DNA of 64,000 nucleotides from an uncultured beta proteobacterium (GTDB lineage: Bacteria > Pseudomonadota > Gammaproteobacteria > Burkholderiales > Rhodocyclaceae), in the NCBI GenBank assembly GCA_903908065.1, contig CAIVQO010000042.1:62001-126000 (forward strand), given 5' to 3'. Of this stretch, positions 43,533 to 56,364 are shown in pieces. Made by a program: the position numbers and the translations under genes. Position 1 is the stretch's first letter. The number at the start of each line of letters is the position of its first letter. Below the pieces are notes generated by a model. It was not told the origin of the DNA, did not search any database, and saw only the letters and a program-made list of their open reading frames with translations.

Positions 43533-45836
43533 ATGCCCATCGGCCTGAAACCCGTCGCCGACGCGCGCAGCCGGCAGTTCGACGATCCGCGGCTGCAGGA
43601 GGCCTGGCAGGGGCTCGACTGCGGCTTCGCGGCCGTCGCCGACGTCTTCGCCGACTGCGCCCGCGAGGCGCTGGGCGCGCTTACCGCGAGCCAGTTCGCC
43701 GCCTACATCGAGGCGGCGCGCGGCCTCGGCAAGCTCGGCCGCGGCGCCGAGCCGATGCTGGTCTTCCTCCAGGAGTGGCCGGCGGTGGTCGGCGCCGTGC
43801 GCGGCGATGCCCTGGCGCCGGTGCTCGACCTGGTCAGGGCGATGCAGAAATCGCCCAATGGCGGCGCTATCGCCGGCTTCCTGCAGACCCTGGCGCCCGT
43901 GGCGCGGCGCCTGCAGGCGATCGAGCAGCTCGAGCTTTACCTCGACCTGGTGCGCGACCTGATGCAGCGCACCTCGACCTCGATCCACGGTCGCCACATC
44001 ACCTTTCCCAGTCCCTCGCTGCCGGTGTTCTGCCGCCAGGCGCCGCAGCTGCTGGGCCTGCTGTCGCTGGGCGGCCTGCGCAACTGGGCCGACTACGGCA
44101 TCCGCAGCCACGCCACGCATCCGGAGCGGCAGGAGGAATACTTCGCCCTGCAGTCCGCCGACAGCCGCGCCATCCTGCAGCGCGAGCGCCACGGCACGCT
44201 GTTTGCCGACGTCGAGCGCAAGCTCGAACTCTGGCTGCGCGCCCTGTGGCGCGAAGGCGAGATGCTGGTGCCGTATTCGACGGCCTTCGACGAAATCCGC
44301 CAGCCCATGCCTTACTGGGACAGCCAGGGCATGCGCGTGCCCGACGTGCTCGACGATGCCTTGCGGCCCGGCGGGCGTGTCTCTGGCCTCGATCGTTACC
44401 GGGCGGTGCTGGCGCACATGGCCGGGCATCGGCGCTGGTCGTCGCCGCAGATTGCCGACAACTGGAGCCCCTTCCAACGCATGGCGGTGGAGTTCTTCGA
44501 GGATTGCCGCGTCGACCTGCTGCTGGTGCGCGACTACCCGGGCCTGCGCCGCATCCTGCTGGCCTTGCATCCGCATCCGGCGGCCGCCGGATGCGATCCG
44601 GAAACCACCTCCTGCCTGCGCCACCGCCTGGCGATGATCTCGCGCGCCATCCTCGACCCCGACCACGGCTATCTCGAACCGGTGCTGCTCGATTACGTTG
44701 GCCGCTTCCATGCGCTGCTGGCGGAAGGTCCGTCGAGCACGGCCGAGGTGGCGGCCCTGGCGCTGTCCTGGGTGGCGAAGACGCGACGCCAGAGCGACCA
44801 GTTCGCCAAGATCCACTTCACCGACACGGTGATCGACTACCGCGACGACAACCGCCAGCTGTGGCGCTTCATCGAGGAAGGCGACGAGGAGGAAGCCTTC
44901 GACGAGCCGCGCCGGCGCAGCCCGGCCGAGGAGCCGGCGGCGCTGCCGCCGCGCCGCTACCCCGAATGGGACTATCGTTCGCAGAGCTACAGGCCCGACT
45001 GGGCCAGCGTTTACGAAGCCCTGCACCCGAGCGGCAATGCGGCCGACATCGACCGCCTGCTGGCGCGCCACGCTGTGCTGGCCAAGCGGCTCAAGCGCCT
45101 GCTCGACATCCTCAAGCCGCAGGACAAGGTCCGGGTGCGCTACCAGGAGGAGGGCAGCGAGCTCGATCTCGACGTGGCGCTGCGCTCGCTGATCGATTAC
45201 CGCAGCGGATCGATGCCCGATCCGCGCATCAACATGAGCCACACCACGGCGGGACGCAACATCGCGGTGATGGTGCTGCTCGACTTGTCGGAGTCGCTCA
45301 ACAACCGTGTCGCCGGCGGTGGCCAGACCGTGCTCGAACTGAGCCGGGAGGCCGTCTCGCTGCTGGCCTGGGCGATCGACCGGTTGGGCGATCCCTGCGC
45401 GATCGCCGGCTTCCATTCCAACACCCGCCACGAGGTGCGCTTCCAGCACATCAAGGGCTTTTCGGAGTTCTGGGACGACGCCGTCAAGGGCCGGGTGGCC
45501 GCGATGCAGGCCGGCTGGTCGACGCGCATAGGGGCGGCCTTGCGCCATGCCGGGCATTACCTCGCTGCGCGCAAGGCCGACAAGCGCATCCTGCTGCTGC
45601 TGACCGACGGCGAACCTTCCGACGTCGATGTCGATGACGGCGCCTACCTGCGCGCCGACGCAAAACGGGCGGTGGACGAACTTTCGGCGAAGGGGCTCAC
45701 CACCTTTTGCCTCAGCCTCGATCCCAAGGCCGACGAGTACGTCAGCGAGATCTTCGGCCAGCGCTGGCGCGTGCTCGACCGCATCGAGCGCCTGCCCGAG
45801 CAACTGCCGATGGTGTACCTCAACCTCACGCGCTGA
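43533..45836 (+). CDS. cbbO: RuBisCO activase adaptor CbbO (VWA domain)
   Basis: 767 residues. The C-terminal von Willebrand A domain (about 570-767) carries the MIDAS motif LLDLSESLNN near 583-592 and later LLLLTDGEPSDVDVDDG. The N-terminal ~550 residues are the helical CbbO/NorD-type region. CbbO binds one face of the CbbQ ring and contacts RuBisCO through the VWA domain. The gene is entirely in one frame, and a long open frame on the opposite strand is a by-product of its high-GC codon use. It starts 41 bp after cbbQ and probably belongs to the cbbM operon. Confidence 0.95.
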   Translation: MPIGLKPVADARSRQFDDPRLQEAWQGLDCGFAAVADVFADCAREALGALTASQFAAYIEAARGLGKLGRGAEPMLVFLQEWPAVVGAVRGDALAPVLDLVRAMQKSPNGGAIAGFLQTLAPVARRLQAIEQLELYLDLVRDLMQRTSTSIHGRHITFPSPSLPVFCRQAPQLLGLLSLGGLRNWADYGIRSHATHPERQEEYFALQSADSRAILQRERHGTLFADVERKLELWLRALWREGEMLVPYSTAFDEIRQPMPYWDSQGMRVPDVLDDALRPGGRVSGLDRYRAVLAHMAGHRRWSSPQIADNWSPFQRMAVEFFEDCRVDLLLVRDYPGLRRILLALHPHPAAAGCDPETTSCLRHRLAMISRAILDPDHGYLEPVLLDYVGRFHALLAEGPSSTAEVAALALSWVAKTRRQSDQFAKIHFTDTVIDYRDDNRQLWRFIEEGDEEEAFDEPRRRSPAEEPAALPPRRYPEWDYRSQSYRPDWASVYEALHPSGNAADIDRLLARHAVLAKRLKRLLDILKPQDKVRVRYQEEGSELDLDVALRSLIDYRSGSMPDPRINMSHTTAGRNIAVMVLLDLSESLNNRVAGGGQTVLELSREAVSLLAWAIDRLGDPCAIAGFHSNTRHEVRFQHIKGFSEFWDDAVKGRVAAMQAGWSTRIGAALRHAGHYLAARKADKRILLLLTDGEPSDVDVDDGAYLRADAKRAVDELSAKGLTTFCLSLDPKADEYVSEIFGQRWRVLDRIERLPEQLPMVYLNLTR

Positions 45837-45837
45837 A

Positions 45838-45866
45838 CCGCCGGGTCGCCAGCGCCGATTTTCAGG
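45838..45866 (+). repeat. Dispersed ~30-bp repeat, copy E
   Basis: CCGCCGGGTCGCCAGCGCCG then ATTTTCAGG, beginning one base after the cbbO stop codon. It is the most divergent of the five main copies. Confidence 0.6.
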
Positions 45867-45900
45867 CGACGAACGCGAAAGAGGCGCCTTATCGATGAAA

Positions 45901-45943
45901 TAAGAAAAAGTGAATGGTGCTTATAGGTCGATCCGGCTACATT
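45901..45943 (+). promoter_or_regulatory. Candidate CbbR operator and promoter of the cbbFP operon
   Basis: TAA (45901-45903), N7, TGA (45911-45913), N7, TTA (45921-45923), flanked by ATAAG and CTTATAGG as at the cbbY site. The -10-like TACATT is at 45938-45943, 17 bp after the TTA, and no normal -35 is present, consistent with activator dependence. Confidence 0.72.
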
Positions 45944-46012
45944 CTCTCTTCGATAACGGGGACATTCGCGGCTGTCGTGAGCTGAACCCGACCGACCATG
46001 CAAGGGGGAGCC

Positions 46013-47104
46013 ATGCAGCACGGACGCATCACACTGACGCGCTACACCATCGAGGCCGAGCATAAGCATCCGGGCGCCTCGGGCGAGTTTTCCGGCCTGC
46101 TGAACTCGCTGGCCACTGCGATCAAGATCATTTCCAACCAGGTCAACAAGGGGGCGCTGGTCGGGGCTCTGGGCAACGCCGGCAGCGAAGGCGGCATGGT
46201 CAATGTGCAGGGCGAGGTGCAGAAGAAACTTGACGTCCTGAGCAACGAAGTGATGCTGCAGGAAAACGAATGGACCGGCCACCTGTCCGGCATGGCCTCG
46301 GAAGAAATGGAAGACGTATATGCGCTTCCTGCGCATTGCAAGCGCGGCAAGTACCTGCTCGTCTTCGATCCGCTCGACGGCAGTTCCAATATCGACGTCA
46401 ATCTGACCGTCGGCAGCATTTTCTCCATCCTGCGCGCGCCGAACCCCGGCCAGGATGCGAGCATGGACGATTTTCTGCAGCCGGGCACCCAGCAGGTCTG
46501 CGCCGGATTCGCGCTTTACGGGCCCTCGACCATGCTGATTCTGACCACCGGCGACGGCGTTGACGGCTTCACCCTGGACCGCGACATCGGAGCCTTCATC
46601 CTCACCCACCCGCGGATGCGGATCGACGAGGATGCGCGCGAGTTTGCCATCAATGCCTCGAACGAGCGTTTCTGGGAGCCCCCGGTAAAGCGCTACGTCG
46701 AGGAGTGCCTGGCCGGCAAGACCGGCCCGCGCGGCAAGGATTTCAACATGCGCTGGGTGGCGTCGCTGGTTGCGGAGACCTTCCGCATCCTGACGCGTGG
46801 CGGCATCTTCATGTATCCCAAGGACAACAAGGACCCGAAGAAGCCCGGTCGCCTGCGCCTGATGTACGAGGCGAATCCGATTGCCTTCATCATTGAGCAG
46901 GCGGGTGGCGTCGCCACCACCGGTCGCGAGCGGATCATGGATGTTTCACCGTCCGAACTGCACCAGCGCGTGCCGTTGATCTTCGGCTCGAAGAACGAGG
47001 TCGAGCGCGTCGTTCGCTATCACCAGGACTGGGTCGGCGGCAAGGATGCGGAGAGTTTCAATTCGCCGCTGTTCGGTACGCGCTCCCTGTTCCGCACGCA
47101 GTAA
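46013..47104 (+). CDS. cbbF: Fructose-1,6-bisphosphatase class I (CbbF)
   Basis: 363 residues from the ATG at 46013, preceded by GGGGGAG. The FBPase metal/phosphate motif [20 protein letters not shown] is at about 121-140; [13 protein letters not shown] and [20 protein letters not shown] are also diagnostic. It hydrolyses fructose-1,6-bisphosphate (and in autotrophs often sedoheptulose-1,7-bisphosphate) in RuBP regeneration. An in-frame ATG five codons upstream is less likely because it precedes the ribosome-binding site. First gene of the second cbb operon. Confidence 0.95.
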   Translation: MQHGRITLTRYTIEAEHKHPGASGEFSGLLNSLATAIKIISNQVNKGALVGALGNAGSEGGMVNVQGEVQKKLDVLSNEVMLQENEWTGHLSGMASEEMEDVYALPAHCKRGKYLLVFDPLDGSSNIDVNLTVGSIFSILRAPNPGQDASMDDFLQPGTQQVCAGFALYGPSTMLILTTGDGVDGFTLDRDIGAFILTHPRMRIDEDAREFAINASNERFWEPPVKRYVEECLAGKTGPRGKDFNMRWVASLVAETFRILTRGGIFMYPKDNKDPKKPGRLRLMYEANPIAFIIEQAGGVATTGRERIMDVSPSELHQRVPLIFGSKNEVERVVRYHQDWVGGKDAESFNSPLFGTRSLFRTQ

Positions 47105-47135
47105 TCACGAATTCGATACTTCAGGAGTCACTGCC

Positions 47136-48008
47136 ATGTCGGTCAAGCATCCAATCGTCGCCATTACCGGTTCTTCCGGTGCGGGCACTTCGACGGTCAC
47201 CAAATCCTTCGACCTGGTGTTCCGCCGCGAGAAACTCAAGGCGGCAATCGTCGAGGGGGATTCCTTCCACCGCTATGACCGCAAGGCGATGAAGGTGGCC
47301 ATGGAGGAAGCTCGTCAGCAGGGCAACAACCACTTCAGCCACTTCGGTCCCGAGGCCAATCTGCTGGAAGAACTCGCTGAGCTGTTCAAGGAGTATGGCG
47401 CAAGCGGTCGCGGCAAGGTCCGCAAGTACCTGCACAACGCCGAAGAAGCCGCGCCCTACGGTCAGCAATCGGGCGAGTTCACGCCCTGGGAGGAGATTCC
47501 CGAAGGTACCGACCTGATGTTCTATGAGGGTCTGCATGGCGCCGCGGTGACCGACAAGGTCGATGTTGCCCAGCATGCCGACCTGCTGGTGGGGGTGGTG
47601 CCGACGGTCAACCTCGAATGGATACAGAAGCTGCATCGCGACAAGAATCAGCGCGGCTATTCGACCGAAGCGGTGGTTGATACGATCCTGCGCCGCATGC
47701 CCGACTACATCAACTACATCACGCCGCAGTTTTCGCGTACCCACATCAACTTCCAGCGCGTGCCGACGGTCGATACCTCGAATCCCTTCATCGCCCGCGA
47801 CATCCCGACGGCGGACGAGAGCTTCGTGGTGATCCGCTTCGCCAATCCCAAGGGCATCGACTTCCCCTACCTGCTGTCGATGATCCACGATTCCTTCATG
47901 TCGCGGCCCAACATCATCGTGGTGCCCGGCGGCAAGATGGAACTGGCGATGCAATTGATCTTCACGCCGTTGATCCTGCGCCTGATCGAAAACAGCCGGC
48001 GCGCCTGA
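47136..48008 (+). CDS. cbbP: Phosphoribulokinase (bacterial class I)
   Basis: 290 residues. The P-loop is VAITGSSGAGTSTVTKSFD (residues 8-26), then VEGDSFHRYDRKAMKVAM with substrate-binding residues, the catalytic region LMFYEGLHGAAV, and RDKNQRGYSTEAVVDTILRR. It phosphorylates ribulose-5-P to RuBP, a step unique to the Calvin cycle. Bacterial octameric PRKs are usually about 290 residues, as here. AGGAG lies before the ATG. It follows cbbF by 31 bp. Confidence 0.97.
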   Translation: MSVKHPIVAITGSSGAGTSTVTKSFDLVFRREKLKAAIVEGDSFHRYDRKAMKVAMEEARQQGNNHFSHFGPEANLLEELAELFKEYGASGRGKVRKYLHNAEEAAPYGQQSGEFTPWEEIPEGTDLMFYEGLHGAAVTDKVDVAQHADLLVGVVPTVNLEWIQKLHRDKNQRGYSTEAVVDTILRRMPDYINYITPQFSRTHINFQRVPTVDTSNPFIARDIPTADESFVVIRFANPKGIDFPYLLSMIHDSFMSRPNIIVVPGGKMELAMQLIFTPLILRLIENSRRA

Positions 48009-48083
48009 GCCCTGAGGAATCAAGCACCTGGCTAGCCAGCTAGCGCGATCCACCCGGTTTCGCCGATAATACCGGGCTTACCC

Positions 48084-48102
48084 GGACGGGCCCGGCCCGT
48101 CC
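48084..48102 (+). other. Hairpin between cbbP and tkt
   Basis: GGACGGGC (48084-48091) pairs with GCCCGTCC (48095-48102) around a 3-nt loop, without a T tract. Upstream lies a short inverted GCTAGC pair. It may stabilise or attenuate the transcript within the operon. Confidence 0.4.
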
Positions 48103-48120
48103 CTACTTCATCGAGCCAAC

Positions 48121-51157
<3,037 letters not shown>

Positions 51158-51174
51158 GCGGGGAGGCGCGCGCA

Positions 51175-52356
51175 ATGAGTTTCAAACGTCTTTCCGATTT
51201 CGACCTGGCAGGAAAGCGCGTCTTCATTCGCGCCGACCTCAACGTGCCGGTCAAGGACGGCAAGGTCACTTCGGATGCCCGCATCACGGCATCCATGCCG
51301 ACCATCGCGCATTGCCTCAAGGCCGGCGCAAAGGTCATGGTGACATCCCACCTCGGCCGCCCCGAGGAGGGCGTATTCACCGAGGAGAATTCGCTCAAGC
51401 CGGTGGCCGACGTCATGGCCGCCAAGCTGGGGCAGCCGGTGCGCCTGGTGCGCGACTGGGTCGATGGCGGTTTCGAAGTGGCAGCGGGCGAAGTCGTGCT
51501 GCTGGAGAACTGCCGCTTCAACAAGGGCGAGAAGAAGAACGTCGAAGCCACGGCGAAGAAGTATGCCGCGCTCTGCGATCTGTTCGTCATGGATGCCTTC
51601 GGCACTGCCCATCGTGCCGAAGCCTCGACCTACGGTGTGGCCCAGTTCGCTCCGGCGGCCTGTGCCGGCCTGCTGGTAGCCGAAGAGCTCGAAGCCCTGC
51701 ACAAGGCGCTGGCCAACCCGGCGCGGCCGATGGTAGCCATCGTCGGCGGTTCCAAGGTGTCGACCAAGCTGACGGTGCTCGAATCCCTGTCGGAAAAGGT
51801 GGATCAGATGGTGGTGGGCGGCGGCATCGCCAATACCTTCCTCAAGGCCTCGGGCAGGAACGTCGGTAAGTCGCTGTGCGAGGACGACCTAGTGCCGACG
51901 GCACAGGCGCTGATGAAGAAGATGAGCGCGCGCGGCGCCACGATACCGATCGCAGTCGATGTCGTCTGCGGCAAGAAGTTTGACGCAGCCGAGCCCGCAG
52001 TCGCCAAGAGCGCCGATGCGGTGGTCGATGACGACATGATTTTCGACATCGGCGCGAAGTCGGCGCAGGAACTGGTCGACATCATCATGAAGGCTGGCAC
52101 CGTGGTGTGGAATGGCCCAGTCGGCGTCTTCGAGTTCGACCAGTTCGGCGAGGGCACAAAGGCCATCGCCATGGCCATCGCCAACACCAAGGCCTTCACC
52201 CTGGCCGGCGGCGGTGACACCATCGCGGCGATCCAGAAGTACGACATCTACGACAAGGTGTCCTACATCTCCACGGCTGGCGGCGCCTTCCTCGAATACC
52301 TGGAAGGCAAGGTCCTGCCGGCGGTGGCCATGCTCGAACAGCGGGCGGCTGGATGA
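51175..52356 (+). CDS. pgk: Phosphoglycerate kinase
   Basis: 393 residues. It opens with [20 protein letters not shown] and continues with [10 protein letters not shown] and [12 protein letters not shown]. The nucleotide-binding C-terminal domain has [18 protein letters not shown] and ends with [20 protein letters not shown] and [14 protein letters not shown]. It interconverts 3-phosphoglycerate and 1,3-bisphosphoglycerate. The stop overlaps the pyk start (52353-52356). Confidence 0.97.
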   Translation: MSFKRLSDFDLAGKRVFIRADLNVPVKDGKVTSDARITASMPTIAHCLKAGAKVMVTSHLGRPEEGVFTEENSLKPVADVMAAKLGQPVRLVRDWVDGGFEVAAGEVVLLENCRFNKGEKKNVEATAKKYAALCDLFVMDAFGTAHRAEASTYGVAQFAPAACAGLLVAEELEALHKALANPARPMVAIVGGSKVSTKLTVLESLSEKVDQMVVGGGIANTFLKASGRNVGKSLCEDDLVPTAQALMKKMSARGATIPIAVDVVCGKKFDAAEPAVAKSADAVVDDDMIFDIGAKSAQELVDIIMKAGTVVWNGPVGVFEFDQFGEGTKAIAMAIANTKAFTLAGGGDTIAAIQKYDIYDKVSYISTAGGAFLEYLEGKVLPAVAMLEQRAAG

Positions 52357-53801
52357 CGGTTCCCTACAAGCGCTCGACCAAGATTGTCGCCACGCTGGGC
52401 CCGGCGTCCAGCAGCACCGAGCGCATGCTGGCCCTGGTGGCTGCCGGGGTCGACGTGGTTCGCATCAATTTTTCGCACGGTACCGCCGACGATCATCGCA
52501 AGCGGGTCGATGCCTTGCGTGCGGCGGCCCACGAAACCGGACGTGCGGTCGGGGTCATGGCCGACCTGCAAGGCCCCAAGATCCGCATCGGCAAGTTCGC
52601 TGCCGGGCCGGTGCAAATTAAGGCCGGCCAGGAGTTCATCCTCGACGCCGCCTGCACGCTCGGTGACGAGGGCCGGGTTGGCCTCGACTACCCGGATCTG
52701 GTCAACGATGTGCGCAGTGGCGACGTGCTGCTGCTCGATGACGGTCGCACCGTGTTCGACGTGTTGCAGGTGCAGGGCAAGGAAATCCGCTGCCGTAATC
52801 GCCACGACGGCGAACTCTCCAACAACAAGGGCATCAACAAGCAGGGCGGGGGGTTGACTGCCCCCGCACTCACCGCCAAGGATATGGAGGACATCCGCAC
52901 CGCGGCGAGCCTGGGCATCGACTACGTCGCGGTCTCCTTCCCCAAGTCGGGCGACGACATGCGCCTGGCCCGCGCGCTGCTCAATGCGGCCGGTTCGAAG
53001 GCCCTGCTAGTGGCCAAGATCGAGCGCGTCGAAGCCATCGAGAACCTGAACAACATTCTCGAAGCCACCGATGGCGTCATGGTTGCGCGCGGCGACCTGG
53101 CGGTCGAAGTCGGTGACGCGGCGGTGCCGGCGCTGCAAAAGCGCATCATCCGCACCGCGCGCGAGTTCAACAAGTTCGCCATCACCGCAACGCAGATGAT
53201 GGAGTCGATGATCCACAGCCCGGTGCCGACGCGGGCCGAGGTGTCGGATGTGGCCAATGCGGTGCTCGACGGCACCGACGCGGTGATGCTCTCGGCCGAA
53301 ACCGCAACCGGGGACTACCCGGTACAGACCGTCGAGGCCATGTCACGCATTTGCATCGAGGCCGAGAAATCCTCCGACTTCCCGCTCGACACGCACTTCC
53401 TGAATCGCGTGTTCACCCGCATCGACCAGTCGATTGCCATGGCTGCGCTATTTACGGCACACCACCTCAAGGTCAAGGCGATCGCTTCGCTGACCGAGTC
53501 GGGTTCGACGGCCTTGTGGATGTCGCGCCTCAATACCGGCATCCCGATCTACGCCCTGACTCAGGAAGTTCGCACGCGTTACAAGGTCAGCATTTTCAAG
53601 GGAGTGTTTCCCGTGATGGTGCCGCAGAGCGGCCACGACCGGGACCAGGTGCTGCTCGATGCCGAAGAGGCACTGATTGCCGCCGGCGCCGTCGAGGTCG
53701 GCGACCTGATCGTGCTCACCATCGGCGAGCCGATCGGCAAGCCGGGCGGCACCAACACCATGAAGATCGTCAAGGTGGGCGAGCACCGCTCCAATCACTA
53801 A
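52353..53801 (+). CDS. pyk: Pyruvate kinase
   Basis: 482 residues. [20 protein letters not shown] at the N-terminus, RINFSHGT, active-site [17 protein letters not shown] and [15 protein letters not shown], and the signature [20 protein letters not shown]. It converts PEP to pyruvate, the exit from the Calvin-cycle triose pool towards acetyl-CoA. Presence between pgk and fba in a cbb operon occurs in several betaproteobacterial autotrophs. The 4-bp overlap with pgk indicates coupling. Confidence 0.96.
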   Translation: MTVPYKRSTKIVATLGPASSSTERMLALVAAGVDVVRINFSHGTADDHRKRVDALRAAAHETGRAVGVMADLQGPKIRIGKFAAGPVQIKAGQEFILDAACTLGDEGRVGLDYPDLVNDVRSGDVLLLDDGRTVFDVLQVQGKEIRCRNRHDGELSNNKGINKQGGGLTAPALTAKDMEDIRTAASLGIDYVAVSFPKSGDDMRLARALLNAAGSKALLVAKIERVEAIENLNNILEATDGVMVARGDLAVEVGDAAVPALQKRIIRTAREFNKFAITATQMMESMIHSPVPTRAEVSDVANAVLDGTDAVMLSAETATGDYPVQTVEAMSRICIEAEKSSDFPLDTHFLNRVFTRIDQSIAMAALFTAHHLKVKAIASLTESGSTALWMSRLNTGIPIYALTQEVRTRYKVSIFKGVFPVMVPQSGHDRDQVLLDAEEALIAAGAVEVGDLIVLTIGEPIGKPGGTNTMKIVKVGEHRSNH

Positions 53802-53835
53802 ATTCCCGAATCCCATTCAAGTCCAGGAGATTGTC

Positions 53836-54900
53836 ATGCCACTCGTATCCATGCGTCAGCTGCTCGATCATGCCGCCGAAAACGCTTACGGCCTGCCGGC
53901 GTTCAACGTCAACAACCTGGAGCAGATCCAGGCCATCATGGAAGCCGCGCAGGAAACCAACAGCCCGGTAATCATGCAGGGCTCGGCCGGCGCCCGCAAA
54001 TACGCCGGCGAAGCCTACCTGCGCCACCTGATCGAGGCGGCGATCGAGTCGCATCCGGACATTCCGATCGTGATGCACCAGGATCATGGTGCCAGCCCTT
54101 CGATCTGCATCCAGTCGATGCGTTCCGGCTTTTCCAGCGTGATGATGGACGGTTCGCTGCTGGAGGACGCCAAGACCCCGGCCAGTTTCGACTACAACGC
54201 CAAGACCACCCGCCATGTGGTCGACATCGCCCACGCCATCGGCGTTTCGGTCGAGGGCGAACTGGGCTGCCTGGGATCGCTGGAAACCGGGATGGGCGAG
54301 AAGGAAGACGGCCACGGCGCCGAGGGCGCGCTATCGCACGACCAGCTGCTGACCGACCCCAACGAGGCTGCCGAATTCGTCAAGGCTACCGGTGTCGATG
54401 CCCTGGCGATCGCGATCGGCACCAGCCATGGCGCCTACAAGTTCACCCGCCCGCCGACAGGTGCTGTGCTGCGCATCGACCGCATCAAGGAAATCCACGC
54501 CCGCATTCCCAACACCCACCTGGTGATGCACGGCTCGTCCTCGGTGCCGCAGGACTGGCTCAAGATCATCAACGAGAACGGCGGCGACATGGGGGCCACC
54601 TACGGTGTGCCGGTCGAGGAAATCGTCGAAGGCATCAAGCACGGCGTGCGCAAGATCAACATCGATACTGACCTGCGCATGGCGTCCACCGGTTCGATCC
54701 GCCAGTACTCCAACAAGGACCGCAAGAACTTCGATCCGCGCAAGTACCTGGCCGAGGCGCGCAAGGCGATGAAGGAGATCTGCAAGGCCCGCTACGAGGC
54801 CTTCGGCTGCGCGGGACAGGCAAGCAAGATCAAGGCGGTATCGCTGGAAAAAATGGCGGACCGTTACAAGAAAGGCGAGCTCAACGCCATTGTGAAATGA
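53836..54900 (+). CDS. cbbA: Fructose-bisphosphate aldolase, class II
   Basis: 354 residues. Zinc ligands and catalytic residues are in [38 protein letters not shown] and [10 protein letters not shown]; the C-terminal [20 protein letters not shown] is typical of the CbbA/Fba subclass IIB. It condenses triose phosphates to fructose-1,6-bisphosphate (and sedoheptulose-1,7-bisphosphate) for RuBP regeneration. AGGAG precedes the ATG. It ends the second cbb operon, and a strong terminator follows. Confidence 0.96.
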   Translation: MPLVSMRQLLDHAAENAYGLPAFNVNNLEQIQAIMEAAQETNSPVIMQGSAGARKYAGEAYLRHLIEAAIESHPDIPIVMHQDHGASPSICIQSMRSGFSSVMMDGSLLEDAKTPASFDYNAKTTRHVVDIAHAIGVSVEGELGCLGSLETGMGEKEDGHGAEGALSHDQLLTDPNEAAEFVKATGVDALAIAIGTSHGAYKFTRPPTGAVLRIDRIKEIHARIPNTHLVMHGSSSVPQDWLKIINENGGDMGATYGVPVEEIVEGIKHGVRKINIDTDLRMASTGSIRQYSNKDRKNFDPRKYLAEARKAMKEICKARYEAFGCAGQASKIKAVSLEKMADRYKKGELNAIVK

Positions 54901-54938
54901 CGGTGCTGAAGTAGGAATCGTTTTGGAGTAAAGTTTCG

Positions 54939-54967
54939 GGCCGCCGGGCGATTCCGGCGGCCTTTTT
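54939..54967 (+). terminator. Rho-independent terminator after fba
   Basis: GGCCGCCGG (54939-54947) and CCGGCGGCC (54954-54962) form a perfect 9-bp stem with a 6-nt loop, followed by TTTTT (54963-54967). Ends the cbb operon. Confidence 0.93.
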
Positions 54968-54979
54968 CTTGGCCCCGCC

Positions 54980-55426
54980 ATGGACATCCGTTCCCATACC
55001 TTCGACCGCCTGCGCAAGTTTTTCAGCAGCGGCCTCGACGCCGTCGAGTACGCCGGCCTGCTGGTGATCGCCTTTGCCACCACGATCGCCATGTATCAGG
55101 AAGCCATGGTGATGGTCGAGGCCAAGCGGGTGGCCCTGGCCGACCTGCTCCTGATGTTTCTTTACCTCGAAGTGCTGGCGATGATCGGCCAGTACTTCAA
55201 GTCCGGCCAATTGCCGGTGCGCTTCCCCATGTACATCGCCATGGTGGCACTGGCGCGCTACCTGATCCTCGACCTCAAGGAGATGACGGAGTGGCGCATG
55301 CTGGCGGTGGCTGCGGCTATTTTCCTGCTGACCGTCGGCGTCTTGGTGATCCGCTACGGCCACGTCCGTTACCCCTATCGCGAAGACGCCGAGGCGCCCA
55401 CGGGCAAGGCCTACGTTCGCGAATAA
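54980..55426 (+). CDS. PsiE-family inner-membrane protein
   Basis: 148 residues with four predicted membrane spans (about 22-42 YAGLLVIAFATTIAMYQEAM; 52-72; 83-100; 108-126). The segment DLLLMFLYLEVLAMIGQYF matches the phosphate-starvation-inducible PsiE family. E. coli PsiE is induced by phosphate or carbon starvation, but its biochemical role is unknown. It starts 13 bp after the fba terminator and lies 15 bp before purC. I see no Pho box directly upstream. Confidence 0.85.
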   Translation: MDIRSHTFDRLRKFFSSGLDAVEYAGLLVIAFATTIAMYQEAMVMVEAKRVALADLLLMFLYLEVLAMIGQYFKSGQLPVRFPMYIAMVALARYLILDLKEMTEWRMLAVAAAIFLLTVGVLVIRYGHVRYPYREDAEAPTGKAYVRE

Positions 55427-55441
55427 CCTGTAGAGCGCATC

Positions 55442-56350
55442 ATGCCCATCATAGCCACTCCGCTGTTGTTCGAATCCAGCATCGCCAGCCTGCCGCTGCT
55501 TGGTCGCGGCAAGGTGCGCGACATTTATGCGCTGGGCGACGACAAGCTGTTGATTGTCACCACCGATCGCCTCTCCGCCTTCGACGTGATCCTGCCCGAT
55601 CCCATTCCGGGCAAGGGTGCGGTCCTGACTGCCGTGGCGAACTTCTGGTTCGGCAAGCTGGCGCACGTGATCCCCAACCAGCTAACCGGCATTGACCCGG
55701 AATCAGTGGTTTCAGGCGAGGCCGAGCGCGAGCAGGTGCGCGGCCGTGCGCTGGTGGTGAAGCGGCTCAAGCCCTTGCCAATCGAGGCTGTGGCTCGCGG
55801 TTACCTGATTGGCTCCGGTTGGAAGGACTACCAGTCCAGCGGTGGCGTCTGCGGCATTCCGCTGCCGGCCGGCCTGCAAATGGCGCAGCAGTTGCCGGAG
55901 GCGATCTTCACCCCGGCGACCAAGGCCGAGGCCGGCGATCATGACGAAAACATCAGCTTCGCCGATGTCGAAAAGCTGATTGGCGGCGAGCTGGCAAAGA
56001 CCGTGAAGGACACTACGCTGCGCCTTTACCGCGAGGCAGCGGCTTTTGCGCGCGTGCGCGGCATCATCATTGCCGACACCAAGTTCGAATTCGGTCGCGA
56101 TGAGGAAGGCCGCCTGCACCTGATCGACGAAGTGCTGACGCCGGATTCCTCGCGCTTCTGGCCGGCCGACCGCTACAAGCCGGGCAGCAGCCCCCCCAGC
56201 TTCGACAAGCAATTCGTCCGCGATTACCTGGAAACCCTGGATTGGAACAAGACGGCGCCGGGACCGAAGCTGCCGCCGGACATCATCGAAAAGACGGCAG
56301 CCAACTACCGCGAAGCCCTGACCCGCCTCACCGGCGTGCAGGCGGCCTGA
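55442..56350 (+). CDS. purC: Phosphoribosylaminoimidazole-succinocarboxamide synthase
   Basis: 302 residues. Diagnostic segments are [51 protein letters not shown], and [19 protein letters not shown]. It joins aspartate to CAIR in purine synthesis, in the cytoplasm. The ~300-residue long form is usual in betaproteobacteria and fungi. It is followed after 14 bp by a DUF2189 membrane protein gene. Confidence 0.97.
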   Translation: MPIIATPLLFESSIASLPLLGRGKVRDIYALGDDKLLIVTTDRLSAFDVILPDPIPGKGAVLTAVANFWFGKLAHVIPNQLTGIDPESVVSGEAEREQVRGRALVVKRLKPLPIEAVARGYLIGSGWKDYQSSGGVCGIPLPAGLQMAQQLPEAIFTPATKAEAGDHDENISFADVEKLIGGELAKTVKDTTLRLYREAAAFARVRGIIIADTKFEFGRDEEGRLHLIDEVLTPDSSRFWPADRYKPGSSPPSFDKQFVRDYLETLDWNKTAPGPKLPPDIIEKTAANYREALTRLTGVQAA

Positions 56351-56364
56351 GGTAGCGCGCCGGC

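Noticed and set aside
43488-45803. A very long open frame antisense to cbbO (about 770 codons)
   Set aside because: It lies entirely within cbbO, has biased Ala/Arg/Gly composition and no family motif; it arises from strong third-position GC in cbbO. Similar antisense frames over cbbM-cbbQ, aceE and aceF were rejected for the same reason.
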